A stretch of DNA of 10,489 nt, from positions 1 through 10,489 of the forward strand of contig DASWRT010000535.1 in NCBI GenBank assembly GCA_036403035.1, written 5' to 3'. The notes beneath the pieces are model-generated. The model was not told the origin of the DNA and did not search any database. It was given only the letters and a program-made list of their open reading frames with translations. Within the stretch, counting starts at the first letter, position 1, and the number at the start of each line of letters is the position of its first letter. Positions 6,518 to 10,489 of this stretch are shown here, piece by piece. Position numbers and translations under genes: made by a program. The DNA is from DASWRT01 sp036403035. GTDB taxonomy: Bacteria; Pseudomonadota; Alphaproteobacteria; ATCC43930; CGMCC-115725.

Positions 6518-6898
6518 ATGGCCAAGGCCAAACACGTCCTCGTTGTCGAACCCACTGAGGGTGTCTGCGAAATTCTCTTCGCGATGCTGGACTCTCACGG
6601 ATACCGCGTGACTACCGCAGACGGTGGTGAAGCGATGCGCCGATTGCTCGACGAACCCGATGCAATCGATGCGGTTGTGCTGGATGCGACGCTACAAGGC
6701 GAAACCGCCGCCTCGCTCGCGCGTCATGCTCAAGAACTCCGCCTCCCGCTGGTGATGATCTCCGGCCGTCCTGCCGTTATCGAGGCTGCCGATACAGATG
6801 GGCTCCAACTCCTATAGAAGCCCTTTCGGGTAGGGGAACTGCTCGCCGCACTCGATCAGGCGGTCGCCAGCGGCGAGTTCGGGCAGCGGGACGCCTAG
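6518..6898 (+). pseudogene. Single-domain receiver interrupted by an in-frame TAG
   Basis: The reading frame starts MAKAKHVLVVEPTEG and encodes a stand-alone receiver: phosphoacceptor Asp56 in VVLDATLQG and switch Ser82 in VMISGRPA. At codon 100 (6815-6817) TAG stops translation, but the same frame continues at once with KPFRVGELLAALDQAVAS to GEFGQRDA and a second TAG at 6896-6898. The conserved receiver Lys (Lys101) and the last helix thus lie just beyond the stop. Full length would be 126 residues, normal for the family; the truncated product has 99. CAG to TAG is the simplest mutation. The acidic pair is Glu11-Pro12, unlike a typical Asp-Asp, so this receiver family may already be poor at binding Mg2+. 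It is only distantly similar to receivers A and B and divergently oriented to B. Confidence 0.85.
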
Positions 6899-7052
6899 AG
6901 CGGCTGTTGCAATTCAAAGTGAGACACGACCCATTTTTGTCCGATCTGGACCTTCTTATGGAAGTGCCGGATAATCGCCGCCGGCTGATTGCCGCCCGCT
7001 CTTTGACATCGTGAATAGAATGCGCGCCCGTTCGGGTCGCACCGGGCCGGAC

Positions 7053-7129
7053 ATGCACGGAAAACAGGAAAATAACAGGAGAAGAACAGGACGATAACAG
7101 GAGCGGATTCCTGTTTTTCCCGAGTGCAT
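7053..7129. repeat. 11-bp tandem AACAGGA array inside a larger inverted repeat
   Basis: Four consecutive 11-base units end in AACAGGA: GGAAAACAGGA (7059-7069), AAATAACAGGA (7070-7080), GAAGAACAGGA (7081-7091) and CGATAACAGGA (7092-7102). An inverted copy, TCCTGTTTTTCC, follows at 7109-7120. Outside these, ATGCAC (7053-7058) pairs with GTGCAT (7124-7129), so the whole block is an imperfect palindrome with the direct repeats inside it. Similar AACAGG-rich intergenic blocks occur in Bradyrhizobium-like genomes (from memory). The function is unknown. Confidence 0.8.
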
Positions 7130-7162
7130 TTCGTTTCAACTCAATGACTTGCACCGCCGCCG

Positions 7163-7181
7163 CGCCTGTAAATAACAGGCG
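7163..7181. repeat. Perfect inverted repeat CGCCTGT-AAATA-ACAGGCG
   Basis: Seven-base arms with a 5-base AT-rich spacer. It shares the ACAGG core with the array at 7053-7129, so it may be a related site or a detached part of the same element. Confidence 0.65.
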
Positions 7182-7304
7182 AGGCCGGCCAGCGCTCCTC
7201 TCGTGTAACGCGAGCCGAACAGCGCAATTAGTTGAAAACGACAGTCTTTTGCGTCGGACCGCCGCCTCCGCCGACGGGTCGGCGCGGTCTGGAGAATGCG
7301 GACC

Positions 7305-8729
7305 TTATGTTAGCGCTAACACGGCGATGTCGAGCGGCTCCTCGACCCCGTCGATGCGGCGGGCGCGGCGGATCTCGCAGGGTCCGCCGGCGGCGCCCGG
7401 CTGGTAGCCCTGCCGGCAGGCCGCTTCATAGGTCTCGCAGGTCGTGAGCGCCGCGACGCGCTCGCGCTTCGTGTGCTTCTCCAGCTTCGCGGCGAGGTTC
7501 ACGGCGTCGCCGATCACCGTGTATTCGAGCCGCGCCTCGTCGCCGACCGCGCCGAACACGACCGGGCCGGCGGCGACGGCCGCGCCGAGTCGCGGCGCGG
7601 GCCGGCCGCCCGCCTCGCGTCCCGCCCGCCATGCCCCGGCCGCGGCGACGATGCCGTCGACCGCCCGGAGCGCATCGGCGGCATAATGCGCGCTCGGCCG
7701 GGCGGCGCCGAAGCTCGCCAGGATGCCGTCGCCGAGGAACTTGTCGATGCTGCCGCCATGCTCGCGGATGACCGGCACGGCGAGCGACTGGTACTCGGCG
7801 AGGAGCGCCACGACGTCGTCGGGCGGCAGGGTCCGGGACAGCGCCGTGAAGCCGCGCAGGTCGACGAACAGGATCGCCGCCTCGCACCGTTCTCCCTGGC
7901 CCGGCCGGACGCGGTGCTCCGCCGCCGCGATCCGGGTCGCGACCTCGGGCGCCACGAAGCGCGACAGGTCGCGGGCCACCGCCGCCTCGGCGACGGACTG
8001 CACGAGCAGCGCGCGGGCGCGCACGATCGCCAGCGCCAGGATCGCCGTCACCACCAGGATCGAGATGATCTTGTCGACCTCGGCGCCGGGCAGGATATCG
8101 TAGGACATCATGTAGTCGGCGAAATTGTGCGTGAACATCGGCTCGCCGTCCTCCTTCGAGAACGCGGCGTAGAGGACCAGCACGGTCCAGCCGAGCGCCG
8201 CCGAGAGGCCGGCCAGCACCACGTAGCGCGCCTCGAAGCGGAGCGCGCGCAGCGCGATCAGGATGAAGACGTACATCAGGGTCGGCGCCTTCAGGTAGAG
8301 CGCCGGCGGCGCCCCGTACTGAAGGTGGAAGCTCCAGATCATGACCATCAGCACGGTCATGTCGACGACGACGGACAGCGCGACGAAGCCGCGCGACAGC
8401 CGCCCGCGATGCGCGAGGAGCAGACGCACCGCGGTGACCGCGGCGTAGACGCCGAGCGTCCACGGCACCGGCGCGAACGGCACGCTGGGCGGAAACGCCT
8501 TCGGCCCCAGCGCATAGAGCGTGCCGAACAGCAGGATCGCCCCGGCCTGCACCCAGCCGACGATGATCTCGCCCGCCGCCTCGCGCGCCTCGATCGCCTG
8601 CCGGATGCGCTGCGGCAGCCGCTCCGGCGCCGCGCCGCCCGCGAGGAAATGCAGGACGCGCCGCAACCGCCCGGTCGCGGCGGCGATGCCGGGCGGCGAC
8701 GGGGACGGCGCGACGGGCGAAAGGGACAT
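7305..8729 (-). CDS. Membrane-bound class III adenylate/guanylate cyclase
   Basis: It should make cyclic AMP (or cGMP) from ATP (or GTP) at the inner face of the cytoplasmic membrane. The protein has 474 residues. After a soluble N-terminus, about six hydrophobic helices are visible (roughly 56-75, 88-106, 114-134, 149-163, 168-190, 219-240), then a linker and a class III catalytic domain (about 280-450). Catalytic features: metal Asp290 in ILFVDLRGFT, Lys330 and metal Asp334 in DKFLGDGILASFG, Asp408 and Asn411 in YTVIGDAVNLAAKLE. Lys330 and Asp408 at the base-selecting positions favour ATP. The usual transition-state Arg of the NxAxR motif is Lys415 here. ATG 8727-8729 is chosen; an in-frame ATG at 8745-8747 would add six residues. 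The frame stays open further upstream, but that part overlaps the divergent ThDP gene antisense. The single catalytic domain implies a homodimer. The sensed signal is unknown. Confidence 0.93.
   Translation of the reverse strand: MSLSPVAPSPSPPGIAAATGRLRRVLHFLAGGAAPERLPQRIRQAIEAREAAGEIIVGWVQAGAILLFGTLYALGPKAFPPSVPFAPVPWTLGVYAAVTAVRLLLAHRGRLSRGFVALSVVVDMTVLMVMIWSFHLQYGAPPALYLKAPTLMYVFILIALRALRFEARYVVLAGLSAALGWTVLVLYAAFSKEDGEPMFTHNFADYMMSYDILPGAEVDKIISILVVTAILALAIVRARALLVQSVAEAAVARDLSRFVAPEVATRIAAAEHRVRPGQGERCEAAILFVDLRGFTALSRTLPPDDVVALLAEYQSLAVPVIREHGGSIDKFLGDGILASFGAARPSAHYAADALRAVDGIVAAAGAWRAGREAGGRPAPRLGAAVAAGPVVFGAVGDEARLEYTVIGDAVNLAAKLEKHTKRERVAALTTCETYEAACRQGYQPGAAGGPCEIRRARRIDGVEEPLDIAVLALT
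7309..7320. promoter_or_regulatory. 12-bp perfect palindrome GTTAGCGCTAAC at the cyclase 3' end
   Basis: It overlaps the last four sense codons of the cyclase. The sequence has the form of LacI/GalR-family operators (TTAGCGCTAA-like sites are used by several alphaproteobacterial sugar regulators). No LacI-type gene or sugar operon is visible beside it, and its position inside a gene end makes chance possible. Confidence 0.25.
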
Positions 8730-8906
8730 GACGGCGTTCCGCTGCATCCGGAAGTTGCACCAACACGATAATAGCCCGGATCGCCGCCCACACCCATCAA
8801 CACGGCGCGATGTCGAACGCCGCGCACCTTCCCTCGTGCACCCGGCGGCCGCGCTTGCTAACTCTGGATGACCCGGCGGCGGAGCAGCAGCGAGGATCAT
8901 ACGGAC
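8730..8906. promoter_or_regulatory. Divergent promoter region of cyclase and ThDP enzyme
   Basis: The 177 bases between the two start codons must hold both promoters. On the minus strand TATTAT (8768-8773) is a fair -10 box, 38 bases from the chosen cyclase ATG, but no -35 at normal spacing is seen. On the plus strand GAGGA (8892-8896) lies 10 bases before the ThDP enzyme ATG and is its likely ribosome site. Confidence 0.4.
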
Positions 8907-10466
8907 ATGAACGGGGCGGAGAGTCTGGTCAGAACCTTGGTGGCGGGCGGCATCGACGTCTGCTTCACCAATCCCGGGACGTCGGAGATGCATTTCGTCG
9001 CCGCGCTCGACAGCGTCGACGGCATGCGCTGCGTGCTCGGGCTGTTCGAGGGCGTCGTCACCGCCGCCGCCGACGGCTATGCGCGGATGGCGGACAAGCC
9101 GGCCTCGACGCTGCTGCATCTCGGCCCCGGCCTCGCCAACGGGCTCGCCAACCTGCACAACGCACGCCGCGCCCGCACGCCGATCGTCAACATCGTCGGC
9201 GACCATGCGACCTACCACCGGCAGCACGACGCGCCGCTGACTTCCGACGTCGAGGGCGTCGCGCGGCCGTTCTCGCACTGGGTCCTCACCTCGCCTGACA
9301 GCCGCTCGGTGGCGCGCGATGGCGCCGCCGCCATCGCCGCCGCGCTGACCCCGCCGGGCCAGATCGCGACGCTGATCCTGCCCGCCGACACCGCCTGGAA
9401 CGACGCGCCGGACGGCCCGGCCGCAGTGCCGCCGGTCCCGTCACGCGCCGCGGCTTCGGCGGAAGCGGTCGACGCGGCGGCGCGGGCGATCCGCAGCGGC
9501 GAGCCGGCGGTGCTCTTCATCGGCGGCGTCGCGCTGCGCGAGCGCGGACTGGACCTTGCCGGACGGATCGCCGCGAAGACCGGCGTGCGGCTGCTGGCGC
9601 CGACCTCGAACGGGCGCATCGAGCGCGGCGCCGGGCGCGTCGCCGTCGACCGCCTGCCCTACGCCGTCGACAGGGCGGTCGCGACGCTTGCCGGCACGCG
9701 GCACCTGATCCTCGCCGGAGCGCCCGCGCCGGTCGCGTTCTTCGCCTATCCGGGCAAGCCCAGCCTGATCGCCCCGCCGGACTGCGCCGTGCGGACGCTG
9801 GCGCTGCCCGAGGAGGACGTGATCGGCGCGCTGGAGGCGCTGGCCGACGCGCTCGGCGCGCGCACCGGCACGCCGCCGCTGCTCCAACCGTACGAGCCGC
9901 CGCCCCTGCCGCCCGGCGAGGGAGCGATCACGCCGGACGCGCTCGCCGCGACCGTCGCCGCCCTGCTGCCGGAGCATGCGGTCGTCGTCGACGAGTCGAT
10001 CACCATCGGGCGCGCCTTCTTCCCGCCGACGCGGGGCGCCCGTCCGCACGATTGGCTGCACATCACCGGCGGCGCGATCGGCATCGGCCTGCCGCTGGCG
10101 GCCGGCGCGGCGATCGCCTGCCCCGACCGCAAGGTAGTCGTCCTCCAGGCCGACGGCAGCGCGATGTACACGGTGCAGGCGCTGTGGACGCAGGCGCGCG
10201 AAGGACTCGACGTCACCACCGTGATCCTCAACAACCGCGCCTACGAGACGTTGCGCGGCGAGTTGGCGAACGTCGGCGCGAAGAATGCCGGGCGGAAGGC
10301 GCTCGACATGATCGACCTCGACCGGCCGACGCTCGACTGGATCTCGATCGCGCGCGGCATGGGCGTCGAAGCCGGCCGGGCGGAAACCCTCGACGAGCTG
10401 CGCCGCCAGCTCGCCGCCGGGCTGCGCTCGCCGGGGCCGTACCTGATCGACGCCCAACTGGCGTGA
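8907..10466 (+). CDS. ThDP-dependent acetolactate synthase-like enzyme
   Basis: A thiamine-diphosphate enzyme of the acetolactate synthase/benzoylformate decarboxylase superfamily, 519 residues. The N-terminal pyrimidine-binding domain (about 1-165) starts GAESLVRTLVAGGIDVCF, with NPGTSEMHFVAAL and the catalytic Glu48 in LGLFEGVVTAAADGYARM. A shorter central domain spans about 185-320. The C-terminal diphosphate-binding domain (about 350-510) carries the metal motif ADGS (415-418, Asp416) followed after the usual spacing by Asn442-Asn443. The first Gly of the standard GDG motif is Ala here, as in the family I recall as PRK07586 (called acetolactate synthase large subunit without proven substrate). 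It is shorter than true biosynthetic AHAS subunits, and no small regulatory subunit gene follows in the 23 bases left, so branched-chain amino acid synthesis is unlikely. A 2-keto-acid decarboxylase or ligase role is plausible. ATG 8907 is chosen over ATG 8868 because family similarity and the ribosome site fit it. Confidence 0.9.
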   Translation: MNGAESLVRTLVAGGIDVCFTNPGTSEMHFVAALDSVDGMRCVLGLFEGVVTAAADGYARMADKPASTLLHLGPGLANGLANLHNARRARTPIVNIVGDHATYHRQHDAPLTSDVEGVARPFSHWVLTSPDSRSVARDGAAAIAAALTPPGQIATLILPADTAWNDAPDGPAAVPPVPSRAAASAEAVDAAARAIRSGEPAVLFIGGVALRERGLDLAGRIAAKTGVRLLAPTSNGRIERGAGRVAVDRLPYAVDRAVATLAGTRHLILAGAPAPVAFFAYPGKPSLIAPPDCAVRTLALPEEDVIGALEALADALGARTGTPPLLQPYEPPPLPPGEGAITPDALAATVAALLPEHAVVVDESITIGRAFFPPTRGARPHDWLHITGGAIGIGLPLAAGAAIACPDRKVVVLQADGSAMYTVQALWTQAREGLDVTTVILNNRAYETLRGELANVGAKNAGRKALDMIDLDRPTLDWISIARGMGVEAGRAETLDELRRQLAAGLRSPGPYLIDAQLA

Positions 10467-10489
10467 GGCAGAACGGCGGCAGCGGCGGC

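Larger units (their letters stand above)
6899..7304. other. Non-coding stretch with structured repeats
   Basis: No gene is seen in 406 bases. It contains CTCTTTGACATCGTGAA (about 7000-7016), a string I associate with rhizobial intergenic repeats, then the phased AACAGGA array (7053-7129), a short inverted repeat (7163-7181), and a GC-rich inverted repeat near 7257-7288 just past the cyclase stop that could help end cyclase transcription but lacks a T-run. A tiny frame from ATG 6958 (18 codons) has no support. Confidence 0.55.

Noticed and set aside
6900..6965. Possible insertion-sequence end (TTGCAATTCAAAGTGAGACA)
   Set aside because: It faintly resembles ends of some IS families, but no matching inverted end, target duplication or transposase piece is visible.
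7053..7102. Possible CRISPR array at the AACAGGA repeats
   Set aside because: Units are only 11 bp with no spacers of CRISPR length, and no cas gene is present.
7473..8771. Plus-strand open frame of 432 codons over the cyclase
   Set aside because: It is an antisense shadow. Its Arg/Asp/His-rich composition is typical of the reverse of a GC-rich gene.
8730..9278. N-terminal extension of the cyclase to 9278
   Set aside because: The extension is antisense to the conserved N-terminus of the ThDP enzyme and has no domain character.
9441..10457. Minus-strand open frame of 338 codons over the ThDP gene
   Set aside because: It is an antisense shadow of a gene with clear ThDP motifs.

Overview
The window looks like a chromosomal piece of a GC-rich alphaproteobacterium, probably in the Hyphomicrobiales (Bradyrhizobium, Rhodoplanes or a relative). 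This rests on recognising the protein families (multi-PAS hybrid kinases, small stand-alone receivers, a ThDP enzyme resembling PRK07586) and the style of the intergenic repeats. No rRNA, tRNA, CRISPR array, transposase, phage gene or recognisable defence system was found.

Layout, left to right. Positions 1-2440 (minus) hold the first 813 codons of a soluble GAF/multi-PAS histidine kinase whose catalytic end lies outside the window. A non-coding stretch follows to 3019. Positions 3020-4407 (plus) hold the wreck of a second, hybrid kinase: two PAS-like domains and the start of a third are joined out of frame, at a GCG-repeat tract, to the last two-thirds of a receiver domain. The kinase core is missing. 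Two copies of a palindromic intergenic repeat flank this remnant. Then come two close receiver paralogs on the minus strand (4794-5150 and 5666-6085), each with a related terminator-like hairpin beyond its 3' end. A third, divergent receiver lies on the plus strand (6518-6898) and is interrupted by an in-frame TAG just before its conserved Lys-Pro-Phe. A 406-base non-coding stretch with an 11-bp-phased AACAGGA repeat inside a larger inverted repeat leads to the last two genes. These are a six-helix membrane class III nucleotide cyclase (7305-8729, minus) and, divergently, an acetolactate-synthase-like ThDP enzyme (8907-10466, plus).

How the genes may work together: the left 7 kb is a cluster of two-component parts (sensor kinase, kinase remnant, single-domain receivers). 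Such receivers usually take phosphate from hybrid kinases or compete for it, but no partner pairing is proven here. The cluster is partly decayed: one deletion-frameshift, one nonsense codon, an odd kinase N-terminus, and low coding density between 2441 and 7304. The cyclase and ThDP enzyme look intact, are compactly arranged and more uniformly GC-rich, and probably belong to a different, stable neighbourhood.

I did not find a convincing new multi-gene system. The most interesting signals are the two gene-inactivating lesions, the duplicated receiver-plus-hairpin module with an Asp-to-Asn change in one copy, and the structured intergenic repeats.
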